This document shows, one piece after another, positions 19,806 through 30,399 of a stretch of 64,000 bases of DNA (position 1 is the stretch's first letter; each line of letters opens with the position of its first letter). The notes under the pieces were generated by a model that was given only the letters and a program-made list of their open reading frames with translations, was not told the origin of the DNA and made no database searches. The DNA lies in NCBI GenBank assembly GCA_037447655.1, contig JBBHKE010001966.1, positions 336,329 through 400,328 of the forward strand. The letters run 5' to 3'. The position numbers and the translations under genes were made by a program. Origin of the DNA: Zygnema cylindricum (lineage: Eukaryota > Streptophyta > Zygnematophyceae > Zygnematales > Zygnemataceae).

Positions 19806-19878
19806 GAGCTGGTGGTACAATGGTTAGTACATTCACAGCTAAAGTGAAAGGTCCCATGTTCAAATCCTTGCCGGCTCA
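19806..19878 (+). other. tRNA-like sequence inside LTR beta-2
   Basis: GAGCTGG/CCGGCTC gives a full 7-bp acceptor stem; TTCAC-AGCTAAA-GTGAA forms an intact anticodon stem-loop; the B-box-like GTTCAAATCC is present. The T-stem is mispaired. Probably a tRNA-derived promoter module, not a tRNA gene. Confidence 0.55.
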
Positions 19879-19933
19879 TCATTCCCTTTATTGGGATCGT
19901 CCATTTTATCCCCCGATTCTAGGAATCTTAACA

Positions 19934-20087
19934 CTCTGCAGATGATCTCAACGATTATCTCAAGGCAGCTTCTTCTACACTGGTGAAACTCGATCAATTA
20001 GGTGACACGTGTGGAAGAAAATATGTCCTATCGATGGAGGAAATTGATGCCATGATCGCCCGCATTGTTGAAAAAAGCAATGACAAG
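19934..20087 (+). pseudogene. Copy III exon 1, 3' part
   Basis: Resumes the interrupted B half: (S)ADDLNDYLKAASSTLVKLDQLGDTCGRKYVLSMEEIDAMIARIVEKSNDK, ending at the donor AAG/GTCAGG. Joined to 18685 it gives the LNAIS-ADDLNDY sequence of the sister modules, which defines the ends of the 1.25-kb insertion. The same RKYVLSMEEI variant is found in copy VII, making III and VII close relatives. Confidence 0.8.
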
Positions 20088-20706
20088 GTCAGGCGGGCAC
20101 TCTCTCCTCACCCTCCTCTCCCCTCCGTCCATCCCAACCACCACCCAACCACCACCTCAACCTTGAGTAGTTTGATGTCTTTGTTGCTTTTTGAGTGAGG
20201 GACTTTAGGGATATTTTTTCTATTTTACCCAAAATATTATGTGTAGATAGATCGAAAACTATTGTTTTCCAGTATTGTCATTTTTCTTTTTTGGTTTTCC
20301 CAAATCTACTGGGTTCATTGCTTGTTTTTTTTTTTTTGCTCAGTTTTGGATGTTTTGACAGTTTAGTGTGTTGAAAGTTGTAAAAGGACATGAGGTTGCC
20401 GTATGGATAACATTTGCAGATGGAAGTTCAGATTTAGATAGGTCTTGAAACAAATGCGGTTGATCTCAATGCATGAGTTCATTTTAAAATCCAAAACGAA
20501 AGATACGATATGACAAAATAAGATGTTTGAGCAAGAGTAACTTTGCATTAACGCTTGATTTGCTCATTCTCACCATCTCTTTCCCACCCACATCCCCTCT
20601 CTCCTGCCCACCCAGCCACCCAAGCACCCAGCTGACAAATTCGTGTGGAGGGCACCACTGTGCAAATGGAAGATGACAAATTCGTGTGGAAGGCACCACT
20701 CTGCAG
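20088..20706 (+). other. Copy III intron 1 with small tandem duplication
   Basis: Typical post-B intron (TTTTTGAGTGAGG, GACATGAGGTTGCCGTA). Near its end GACAAATTCGTGTGGA.GGC occurs twice (20634 and 20676), together with the CACCACT.TGCA.ATGGAAGAT acceptor region, so two candidate acceptors exist; only the second keeps CTGCAG. Confidence 0.55.
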
Positions 20707-21512
20707 ATGGAAGATAGCATCAGAGGCATCCGTAAACTCTCTCATCACCAAGTGGAGGACTCTAAAGGTGTCATTCAAGTCATAAATTGGACCCTTTATC
20801 TGTATGCACGGGGAGGTTCGAGGGCACACCTGTAGTTGTCCTTGTACTGTAACCAAACTTTGTGGCTGACCGTTATTGGGAATCTGACCTTTGTTGGGAA
20901 TCTGACCACAATGTCAATGCCCCCGGTGTGCCAGACATGGCATGGTGTATACAGAGTATCAGCCATCGCCACGTGGCGAAGGTCATAGGCTGGTGTCGTG
21001 AGTGTAGAAGCATTGTGGTGGAGGGGGGGAAAGGAGGGAGCTTAAAGGATAGGATAGAGCAAGGTTTGGGATGGCAGGATTGTTGTCGGATAGCAAACCA
21101 AGTAGTGCTTGCGACGCGGTACCTTAGAAGAAAAGACATTGTTATGCCGATACTTTCTGAAGCAATATTTTTCGATGACAATGACAACACCAAGATTATT
21201 CAATTTCAAAAAAAATCAAATTTAGGTGAAGACTGTCTTTCTTTTGGAAAGATGTTACAAGAAATGCTGACGGGACACTTACTGGACGATGCAGCAATGT
21301 GGATTTTTTTTGCCGGGATATGCCACAACGTTACAAGCTTATTTAAAAGCAAATCTCGACCCTCGTGTGAAAGAATGGCCGAAAAATGTGATTGAAGGAC
21401 TCACGCGACTCGCTGCAAAGTGTTCGGAATTATCGAGTAAGGTCGAAACGGATCTGAGACAGTGGTAGAAGAGATTGACCGCATCAGTAAACTGGCAGTG
21501 GCAATCGATCAG
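20707..21512 (+). pseudogene. Copy III exon 2: broken N2-A module
   Basis: Starts MEDSIRGIRKLSHHQVEDSKG. A TAA at about 20849 stops the frame after VVVLVL. Further on the frame is open (WESDHNVNAPGVPDMAWCIQ, SHRHVAKVIGWCRECRSIVVEGG, KGGSLKDRIEQGLGWQDCCR, RRKDIVMPILSEAIFFDDND, LSFGKMLQEMLTGH) until about 21310, where T-rich DNA shifts the frame before the DLKANLDPRVKEW region. Near the end ATGGAGACAGTGG is also damaged. The donor CAG/GTAAGG is intact. No kinase exon follows before the next region, so copy III is a pseudogene without its 3' half. Confidence 0.75.
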
Positions 21513-22375
21513 GTAAGGCATCCAGTCTTTCTCTCTCTTTCCCCTCTCTCTCCCTCCTCCCTTCTAGTGAGTATGTGGCTGTGCCACGTGTGAGAAATTG
21601 AATGTGTGAACCTGTGTTGCTGTCTAGTACTGAATTTCTCTACTCAACTTCTTGGGGTAGAGGGGGGAGGGAGGGGAGAGGCAAAGGGAGTTGTTGAAGT
21701 ATGAGCTCCGGCAAGCAAGTAGCAGGCCCCCTTTCACCCATGCCTCCGCCAAATGGGATGTCACCATTCTCTTCCTTATGCTTCATTTTGATGATGTCTA
21801 AACGCAGGACAAGAACAAGGTCAAGCCGTTTTCTACACTTTGAATAGGTAAGCAGCCTCTAGAATCCAGTCAATCATGGGCTACGCTTTTGAAGGCATCT
21901 GACAGTCACAGCACATGTTGGTGCAATATTCAAGAGAATTACTCTTAAATAAAGAACATACCCAAGGTTCTCTACCCTCATGCTAGACCAATTGCCACCA
22001 TAAACCATCCCATTTGACAGAGAGCACAAAAACTTGAAGATCAATAAACTGTAACCACCACAAGAAGCAGTATGGGTGGGCTAGTCTTACACAGATGTAA
22101 GGTCAAGCTTGATCATGCATTGGGATTTTTCATTCGCTTTTCTTTGTTCCCTTGGAGCAGCAAAAGTGGAAACAATTTCAATAAAGGCACAAGAGAAGTA
22201 AAGAGTAGGAAAATGGCTGAACTTTTTCAAGTTTAACACCGCAACAAGTGTGAATAGGAAAGCTAGTGACTCAATAGTGTGCCAACCTGTTCAGCATTCA
22301 ACAATCAACAATCTTATTTCATAGTCCTTGTGCACATGGAGAGCAGGCCCTTGTTTCTGACAAATTTTTTTTTTT
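21513..22375. other. Remnant intron, then unassigned DNA
   Basis: The family intron runs to about 21765 (GGGAGTTGTTGAAGTATGAG, AGCAAGTAGCAGGCC) and then breaks off into unrelated DNA with no recognisable gene on either strand. This marks the boundary between the module cluster and the AT-rich region. Confidence 0.5.
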
Positions 22376-22379
22376 CTTC

Positions 22380-23110
22380 AAAAAGTATTAGTACATCTAT
22401 ATGTTTGTATAGTTAGTGATAACACAATTATTAGTCTGTACTCTAGTAATAGTACAGTTATTAGTCTGTACAATTTGTATCACTATAGTTGTATCACTAT
22501 AGTTTTTAGTATGTGTTATTAGTGGTAGCACAATTATTAGTACAAATAACTCTTTACAATAGGGAAATCAATATAGTTTTTAGTATGTTTAATTAGTGCT
22601 AGCACACTTATTAGTACAGATAACTCTCTACAATTAATATCAGATCAGTTTTTTGTTTGCATAATTAATATTAGCACATTATTGGTTCATGCATTTGGTG
22701 TTAGTACAATTAGCATTAAATTACTATTGGTACGGTTATTAGTCTGTAACATTAGTATAGGTACAGTTAGTTTGTATAATAAGTATTATTACAGTGTTTA
22801 GTATGGATTATTATTGTTTTACTGTTAGTAGTTTGTATAATCAGTATTGGTTCTGCTAGTTGTCTGGATAATTAGGTTTAGTGTATAATTTGTATTACTG
22901 CAGTTAGTAGTTTGTACATCTGTACAATCAGTTTTGTACAGTTACTAGTTTGTTTAATTAATACTAACACAGTTATTAGTTTGTATAATTAGGGTTAGTT
23001 CAATTAGCATTAAATTACTGTTGGTATGGTTATTAGTCTGTAACATTAGTATAGGTACAGTTAGTTTGTATAATAAGTATTATTACAGTTTTTAGTATAG
23101 ATTATTTTGT
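22380..23110. repeat. Degenerate TTAGTACAGTTATTAGT repeat tract
   Basis: Dozens of imperfect tandem units of about 22-25 bp built from TTAGTATTAGTACAGTTA and TTAGTCTGTATAAT. One segment (TTAGCATTAAATTACT.TTGG) recurs twice about 310 bp apart, showing higher-order duplication. No coding capacity. The same repeat forms the tract at 27605-29400. Confidence 0.8.
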
Positions 23111-23701
23111 TTTACTCACCTTCAAAAGCCCAAAGCGTTCCACTCGTCTCAACCGATTTGCAGTTTTTTTTCAGTTATTTCTCAGTTACTCGGTCAATTT
23201 CCCAAAGATAATTATTTCTCAGTTTATTTTCAATTACTCAGTCTATGTTCCAAAACTGATTCTAGTTGTTTCACTTAAACAATCAATTTCCCAAAAATGA
23301 TCATTTCTCAATTATTTTCAACACTCAAATTGTTCCAGTTAATCAATTTCCCAAAAGTGATTATGGGTTTGCCCAAAGTGATTAATTTTCAGTTTTAGTC
23401 ACTCTCTAAAATGAGCTTGCAAGAAAAAAAAAATTTAATATACAGTTCTTTGCCTTTCTTAGTATTTCTCTCAGTCAAAGCATACTTACGGCCAGATAAT
23501 ATATCCAAACACAAAGTTGCAAAATAGATCGGGATTACAGATTTTTGTGACATTAAACTGTGACGAATTACAATTTGCTAGTTGGTCTGAGCTTAAATTT
23601 TTCAAAATTCTCAGTTTCCTGTTAAAGTTTCAAACATTTCGCTTCGATATTTATTGCAGTGATAGATTTTCATCAGTGTTTCACAAAAAACCATGTCTTA
23701 C
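23111..23701. other. AT-rich DNA, presumed intron side of the PTA exon
   Basis: T/C-rich with repeated TTTCTCAGTTATTT and CAATTTCCCAAA words. A GTGAGT donor-like site lies on the minus strand near 23106-23111, but no exon is identified. Confidence 0.35.
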
Positions 23702-23764
23702 CTGTTGGACCGATTTATACGTATTGTTTCCTGTAATCAGGTCAGGGAAGATTAACACGTTGGC
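23702..23764 (-). CDS. pta: Phosphate acetyltransferase, one internal exon
   Basis: On the minus strand a 13-base T run and CAG at 23765-23767 form a strong acceptor, and GTAAG at 23697-23701 is a good donor. Between them lie 63 bases, 21 codons, that read ANVLIFPDLITGNNTYKSVQ plus Q. This is the hallmark segment of the C-terminal phosphotransacetylase domain (..FPDLxTGNxTYKxVQR..). The enzyme interconverts acetyl-CoA and acetyl phosphate. The intron-bounded exon argues against bacterial contamination. The following segment (GPxLQGLxKPVNDLSRG) and the upstream exons were not found in this window, so the gene may have long introns, or this may be a relic. Phosphotransacetylase is known from green algae and some bryophytes but not, to my knowledge, from flowering plants. 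Confidence 0.75.
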
Positions 23765-24048
23765 CTGAAAAAAAAAAAACATGTTTGTGATGTCGACTTG
23801 CTTTAACATTTGAAGTGTACAGAAAAAAATGCAAATGGAGACTTTATCCAATTAGCGAATATGCGGAGAAAAGACATACCTGAAGTTCGTACGGCAAAAT
23901 AAAATGGATAACATAATCACTAAATAAACATAGTGACATAGCGATTATGTTTAATCACTTAACAATAATTAAGCAGTAATGACTTACCATAGACTCCTAC
24001 ACTGAGCTTTTATTTTAGAGGAGATGAGCTTTTATTTTAGAGGAGGAG

Positions 24049-24425
24049 AGGAGCAGTACCGGCAGGGAGTGGGAAAAAGGTAACCCTTTTTTTTTTCGAT
24101 AGGTGCTTTTTTTTTTTTTTTTTAACATTACATGTTCTCTTTTCTGATTGGTCCACTAGTTTGTTCATAAGTTTGCGAGGGAATAATATATTGTACGGTT
24201 CACGTCCGTGCACTTCGTTTCGTAATTCTTTAAAAACGAAAAAGTGCATTCCGAACATGATGTCCGATGGCGGACGGCAATTGCCGTTTGCTATCCGCAG
24301 CTGTCAAGTTTTGACGCTTAGAACTGCATCTTTTGTCCGTCGCTACGCTCCAAAACGGTCGAAACCAACAGTCCCAACGGTCAAAGCCACGATTTTTGTC
24401 ATTTTATGAAATTTGGCGTACGGAT
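24049..24425. repeat. Direct repeat, copy 1 (about 380 bp)
   Basis: GAGCAGTACC.GCAG.GAGTGGG to AAATTTGGCGTACGGAT, shared with 29875-30245 in the same orientation, including two poly-T runs, the GTACGGTTCACGTCCGTGC segment and GATGTCCGATGGCGGACGGC. The copies differ at scattered positions. No retroelement genes lie between them. Confidence 0.8.
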
Positions 24426-24704
24426 AAAACGGTATGGTATGAAAACGGTACTTTTCTTTGTCCGCCGTGAACTGGCACGTGACGCTAACCTACGTCAACT
24501 AACGTGTCGTGACACGAGCCCACTTGTCCGTACGAAAAGGAAACGCTTTGCGGACATGATATGTACAAATCCTTTCAAACCAAAATGTACTGCCACGCAA
24601 GCGTTTGTACAGACCGAAATTAACCGCGAAGGAACTTTGAACATGCCCAAAAAAATTACCACGGGCGCCCGAAAAAAAAAAAAGCAAAGTACCACGCAGG
24701 ACCA

Positions 24705-25165
24705 AGCGGACCCTCTCCCTCTCTCTCTCTCTCCCTCTCTTCCACTCTCTCCCTCTCTCTCTCTCTCTTCTAGGTGATAAAACTCACGCAGCCACTGGCA
24801 CATCCATCTTTCCTTCGGTCCTCTTTCCTCTTTTTGTGCTTCCCTTCTTCCCATCCTTCTTTTTTTCCTCCTTACCTTCTATCCTTTTCCCTTCTACCTT
24901 CTTCCTCCTTTCCTTGTTTCCTTTTCTCCCTTCCTTTTTCCTTTGTCGATTCCTTCCTTCCTTTCCTCCTTTTACTTTCTTTATATCCTTCCTTACCTCT
25001 TTTCTTCTCTTCCTTTTTCATCCCTCCTCCCCTCCCTCCCTCCCTCCATTCTCTCTTTTTTCCTTCGTTCTTTCCTCCCTTCTTTCTTTCCTACTTTTCT
25101 TTTTTTCATTTCTCGTTATTTTTTACCTTTTCTTTTATTTAAAAGAAAAGTTTTTTTTTTTTAAA
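24705..25165 (+). repeat. Pyrimidine tract (CTCT, then TTCC type)
   Basis: (CT)n ending in CTTCTAG at 24773, then about 300 bp of CCTTCCTTTTC-type sequence. The open frames within are low complexity. More T-rich than the C-rich tracts of the module genes. Confidence 0.65.
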
Positions 25166-27180
25166 TGTTTCTTACGAAATCACGATTTTAAACCGTCTGG
25201 GTACACAGTCACAAGATCAGAAGGCATTAGAAAACTGAAAAACTGAATGCATGGGAACAAACTAAAAAAGGAAACAAGTGCGAAAAAAAAACCAAAATTT
25301 ATTGTACAAAGGAACCCAAGATTTTTTTTTTTTTTAGAGACTTTATTAGAAAGCACGATGGTAAACTATCCGAGTACATGGGAAGAGAATACAAACAAAA
25401 TGAAACAAAACCCTAAAAGTAAACTAAATGGAAAAACGGTGGGAAACAGTTTACACCATCGTCGTTATTGAAGTTAACAACACTAGTTTGATCGCATTTT
25501 TTTTCGTCCAAAAATCACAAAATAGTGTGAGCAACACTATTTAAGCAAGTGGACTTCGAATCTCCCACATCTACTTGCACTAAGTTAGTATTACAAATTC
25601 TAATTTCCCATTATCATTAATAAATCCTTAATGTTGATAAAGATGGTTGGTCTAGCACACATAAAAATTGGAATTGAACATATGTGTGCTTTTTATTGAA
25701 AGTCAAAAATTATATGCATTATGTATATGAGCATTGAAAGGAACAACAGCAAAATAGTATATAGCCAAAACGAAAACTACTCAACCAAATCTTAACATAT
25801 TTATAAAACTAATAAAAAACATTTGAGTCTCCTAAGCTTGGGGAAGTACATGGAGGGAGTTCCGCAACACATCAATGGTTAAATCGAAGGATCTTGCACT
25901 CATTGTAAAGTCGCTAACATTAAAATGAAGTGTCGCGCTTTTTAATGAAGTATTGTGTTACCTTTAGTATTAGTATGGCCAAAAGAGAGAGGGCTCTCAT
26001 GGCCCTTTTCTCATGAAAGAACGTTACTTTAAGTATGGAGAAAGTCACCCAAAGCAATTCCCAAACAAGGAAAAACCTCGACTGCCATAAGAATAAAAAT
26101 TCAATGACTGTAACAAAGACAAAGACTTCAGGGCAAGATTCAGTAAAACAAAAAACATTGTCAACAAAAATATGACGTCACCATCGAGCAAAACGACATC
26201 TATCCGTCACGAAGCGATAATATGTAAAACATCCCGACTAAGGGACTATCACTTATTAGAAAACAATAGTCGCAATAGTGCTGCCAATAGTGCCGTGTGC
26301 TTAAATTCAAACTTGTTAAAGGGACCAACAAAACAAACGGATGCCATCTTTTGTCTTTCTTGCATTTGCAATTGAAGCAAGCATTTTTTCGACCTTACAA
26401 GTTGAAAAGTTTGTCAATAAGTTTACAAGCAAATACTCAATTTACCTGTGAGCGCTCTTGTTTGTGTGTGTTTATCACCCTCCCTCCATCCCACTTACGT
26501 TTGTATCCTTGAAACATTCCTAAACACATCAATGGCCTAAACAAGATCGTTGATGATGGACCAAACGTAACCTTCACCAACGATCACATTGTGAACTGTC
26601 ATTTCAATATCAACCGTGATGTATCCCTTGAACACCAATAATGGTCTGGACATCGATAATTGTCCAAGTGAACATCTCAACAACATCTGAAACTGATTCC
26701 ATGCTTATCGGTACCATAAATCACTTTCAAGAAATGTACGTCAAAAAATGTGTAAGATTAGGTTTTATTTTTTTGTTTTTGGTTTTAATTTAGCTCGTAA
26801 GAGAAGTGGACAATTTTTGGTTTTAATAACACTTTTACTTTCAAGCCCAAGAAGAACTGGCACCAATTTACTGTTAAATTTTTATGCCTCTATCTTTCTG
26901 CAACAATGACAAAAGACTAAATGAAATGCAAAAATGGCTTGTAGTTTTGTATTAAAAAAAAATGTATTTTCAATGTTTTCACCAAAAGTTGTCATAACAA
27001 AAGCTAATACAAACCTTGAGCACCTTGAAAAAATTAAGGGAGAGCACAATATCTATTTTCACTACAACACTTTCCTCCCGTTCTAACAAACACAAGAATA
27101 CAAGAGATCATCATAATAAAATAAAAGTCCATGAAGACTATCGCAACTACATTCGTTTTTGTTCTTCCTAGTCAACAAAA
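25166..27180. other. AT-rich region, no gene recognised
   Basis: About 2 kb at low GC with scattered short frames on both strands and no conserved protein segment that I can identify. Confidence 0.4.
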
Positions 27181-27184
27181 CAAC

Positions 27185-27412
27185 AAAAAGGATCAAGAAA
27201 CAAAACTACTTAAGACTCATGTTCTTTTTCCTCTTCTCTTCCTCTTCTCTTCCTTTTCCTCCTTTACTTCCCCTTCCTCGAGATCCAAACCACGATTAAC
27301 AAAACTACTTAAGCCTCCACTTCTTCCTCTTCCTCCTCTTCCTGGGACCCCCTGTTCCTCTACTTCCCCTTTCCCTTCCTCAATCTAAACCACGTTTTGC
27401 TGACAAAACTAC
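27185..27412. repeat. Two extra tandem copies of the acidic-tail/stop region
   Basis: CAAAACTACTTAAG followed by CTTCC-rich DNA occurs at about 27202, 27301 and 27404, a period of roughly 100 bp. On the minus strand each copy reads as a run of Glu codons, then GCTTAA or a close form, then CTTTTGT. The third copy is the end of the exon at 27413-27556. Confidence 0.6.
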
Positions 27413-27556
27413 TTAAGCCTCCGCTTCTTCCTCCTCCTCCTCTTCTTCTTCTTCTTCGTCCTCGATTCGAACCGCGTTCGATAAACGACGTCGATTCACT
27501 TTCAAGTACGGAAAAGCTCCCACAACCTTATAGATATCACCTTGGAAGATCGGCCT
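27413..27556 (-). CDS. C-terminal exon with poly-Glu tail, protein unrecognised
   Basis: On the minus strand the acceptor TTATTATACAG (27557-27559 is the CAG) opens 48 codons ending in TAA, exactly in frame: RPIFQGDIYKVVGAFPYLKV, then NRRRLSNAVRIED, eleven Glu codons (GAA and GAG mixed) and AEA. Acidic tails of this kind are common in chromatin, ribosome-biogenesis and chaperone proteins, but I do not recognise the family. The upstream exon would lie beyond 27560 in repeat DNA and was not found. It is separate from the PTA exon, which lies downstream past this stop. It could also be a chance open frame; the good acceptor and exact fit favour a real exon or a relic of one. Confidence 0.42.
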   Translation of the reverse strand, partial: RPIFQGDIYKVVGAFPYLKVNRRRLSNAVRIEDEEEEEEEEEEEAEA

Positions 27557-27604
27557 CTGTATAATAATAATTCACATAATTTCCATGATCAATACAAACA
27601 CAAT

Positions 27605-29400
27605 TTCTAGGGTTTAGTACAGTAATTAGTTTGTGTAATCAGTATTAGTACAGGTATTTGTATATATAACTACTACTGGTACGCTTATTTGTATATAATT
27701 AGTATTAGTACAATTTCTAGTTTTTATAATCAGTGGTAGTACAGTTATTCGAATAAATAATTAGTGTTAGTACAGTTATTAGTCTGTATATTTAGTTATT
27801 AGTCTGTATAATTAATAATTCTATTAGTATTTGTCTGTACAATTCGTAGTTTTTAGTATGTATAATTAGTGCTAGCATAGTTATTAGTTTATACAACTAA
27901 TATCAGTACAGTTTTTTGTCTGTATAATTAGTATTAGAACATTATTAGTTCATGCAACTAGTATAAGTACGTTTTGTTTAATAAGTATTTTTACAGTTAT
28001 TAGTCTGTATAATAAGTGGCGTGGTAGTACAGTTATTATTTAATTACTATAAGTACTCAAAGAAATGATACATTGACTGTCCTAATACTAATTAAACATT
28101 GCTAATAATTGTACTAACACTAACTATGCAGACTAATAACTCTATGAATCATAATTACACCGACTAATAAGTGTACCAATACCGATTATACAAACTCATA
28201 ACTGGACTCATATTAAGTATACAAACTAATAGATGTACTAATACTTACTATAAATACTTATAACTGTACTAATACTGATTATACTTACTAATAACTGTAC
28301 TATTACTAATTATGTATTACTCATAATTGTCCTAATACTAATTCTACATTACTAATAAATGTACAAATCCTAATAATAATCCTAATTTTGTAGACTTAAA
28401 AAGACAGTAATACAAAATATATAGATTAAGCACTTCACTAATACGAGATATGCAGGTTAAGCACTGTATTTATACTAATTATACAAACTAACAATTGTTC
28501 AAATTAATAATCACACAGACTGATAACTGTACTTATACTAGATATTCATACTAATTATTTGTGTATTATCTGTATCAGTCCAGCTATTAGTACATATAAT
28601 CAGTATTAGTAAAGCTATTAGTATGTGAGTATAGTTATGAGTTTGTATCATCATTTTTGGTACAATTATTATTCTGTAAAATTAGTATTAGTACAGTTAT
28701 GAATTTGTATAATAATTATTAGTACAGTTTTTAGTATGTATAATTAGCGTTTTATAGTTAGTAGTTTGTATAATCAGTATTGGTTGAGTTATTAGTTTGT
28801 ATAATTAGTATTAAAACAATTAAAAGTCTGTATAATTAGTATTGATACAGTTATTAGTCTCAATAGTTAGGGCTGGTACAGTTATTAATAGTGTTTAATT
28901 AGTATTAACACGGTTATTACTTTGTATAATTAGTCTTAACACAGTTCTAGTTTGTATAACTAGTGTTTTTACAGCTATAAGTCTGCATAATTAGTATGAG
29001 TATAGTTATTAGTCTATATAATGAATGTCAGTGCAGTCATTAGTATTGTATAATTAGTATTATGACAAATATTATATAATCAGTATTTGTAAAGTTATTT
29101 GTATGATTAGTATTGATTCAGTTTTTTGTATGTATAATTAGTAGTACTATTAGTACAGTTTTTAGCATGTATAAGTAGTGTTAGTACAGTAATTAGTATG
29201 TATAATCAATATTACTACTATAATTAGTCTCTATAATGAGTTTTAGTGCAGTTATTAGTCTGTATAATTAGAACAGATATTATTATGTATAACTAGTGCA
29301 GGCACAGCTCTGTACCAGTACAGTTGTACCAGTACAGTTCTAGTACAGTTCTTTGTCTGTATAATTAGCATTAGGACATTTTTAGTTCGTGCAATACTAA
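27605..29400. repeat. Long degenerate TTAGTACAGTTATTAGT repeat tract
   Basis: About 1.8 kb of the same 22-25-bp unit as at 22380-23110. It changes orientation: from about 28060 to 28560 the complement predominates (TACTAATACTAATTATAC), then the forward form returns, giving an inverted block inside the tract. No coding capacity. Confidence 0.8.
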
Positions 29401-29874
29401 CCATTACTAAAGAGTTGCAATACTAAAGGGTTTTTTACCACACCTAATTTGGTGAGTTTCCTTGCTCTCAAATATAAAACAAAGAACCGAAAAGATAACT
29501 TAGTTATAATTTAGCCAACAAAGCCACACTGAAACGGTATGAAAACTCTTTCCTTTTTTAATGTGTCATTTTTCCTTTCTCTTCTTACCACATCTAATTG
29601 GTGAAAAAAAAAACCAAAACCACAGTAAAACTATTTGTTGTGTAAGCTTTACTAAGCTTTACTTGCGAACCGAGATAGACAGAGACCACCCGGGCTTAGA
29701 GAAATAATGGAAAAATTGAGCTTAACTACTAACCACGAATAGTATGGAAAAGGAGGATTCCTTTAGGGAATCGAAAGTACAAATAACCTTCTACGTAAAA
29801 ATCGGGATCCAAAAACGATTTGCTTTGCAGTATAGGAAGAGAGGAAGAGAGGAAGAGAGGAGCAGAGGAAGAGA
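29401..29874. other. Spacer, nothing recognised
   Basis: AT-rich, ending in GAAGAGAGGAAGAGAGG purine steps just before the direct repeat. Confidence 0.35.
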
Positions 29875-30245
29875 TGAGCAGTACCAGCAGAGAGTGGGAA
29901 AAAGGGTTTTTTTTTTTCCATTGGTGTTTTTTTTTTTTTACATTACATGTTCTCTTACCTGATTGGTCGTCTAGTTTGTTCACAAGTTTGCGAGGTAATA
30001 ATATCTTGTACGGTTCACGTCCGTGCGCTTCGTTTTGTAATTCTTCAAAAACGAAAAAGTGCATTCCGAACATGATGTCCGATGGCGGACGGCAATTGCT
30101 GTTCGGTATTCGCAGCTGTCAATTTTTGACGCTTAAAACTGCATTTTTTTTACGCCGCTACGCTCCAAAACGGTCGAAAACTACTGTACCGTCCCAACCG
30201 TCACCGCCGCGTTTTTTGTCATTTTATGAAATTTGGCGTACGGAT
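29875..30245. repeat. Direct repeat, copy 2
   Basis: Same-orientation copy of 24049-24425. Directly after it two short tandem pieces follow: TATGACATCRTTTNCCCATT with TTTTTCCAAGTGTGAACNACGCA, and GTGTTTATCTACAA. Confidence 0.8.
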
Positions 30246-30399
30246 CCCAAAATTTATGACATCATTTTCCCATTTTTCCAAGTGTGAACCACGCATATGA
30301 CATCGTTTATCCATTTTTCCAAGTGTGAACAACGCAACGGACTTGGCCCACAGATCACTCTACAAGTGTTTATCTACAAGTGTTTATCTACAACATCGG

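Larger units (their letters stand above)
19427..19933. mobile_element. TRIM-like element beta: two short LTRs with a different tRNA-like core
   Basis: Two direct repeats (19427-19650, 224 bp; 19711-19933, 223 bp) begin TGTT.ACGTACGAAAA and end GAATCTTAACA. The interior is 60 bp: TGGCATCGGAGCC directly after the first repeat, TGGCATCAGAACC after a short duplicated LTR end, then AAGGGGATCAGGGGG next to the second repeat. These match a primer site and polypurine tract. A further 69-bp interior-like piece (19358-19426) links it to element alpha. The module sequence resumes at 19934. Confidence 0.75.
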
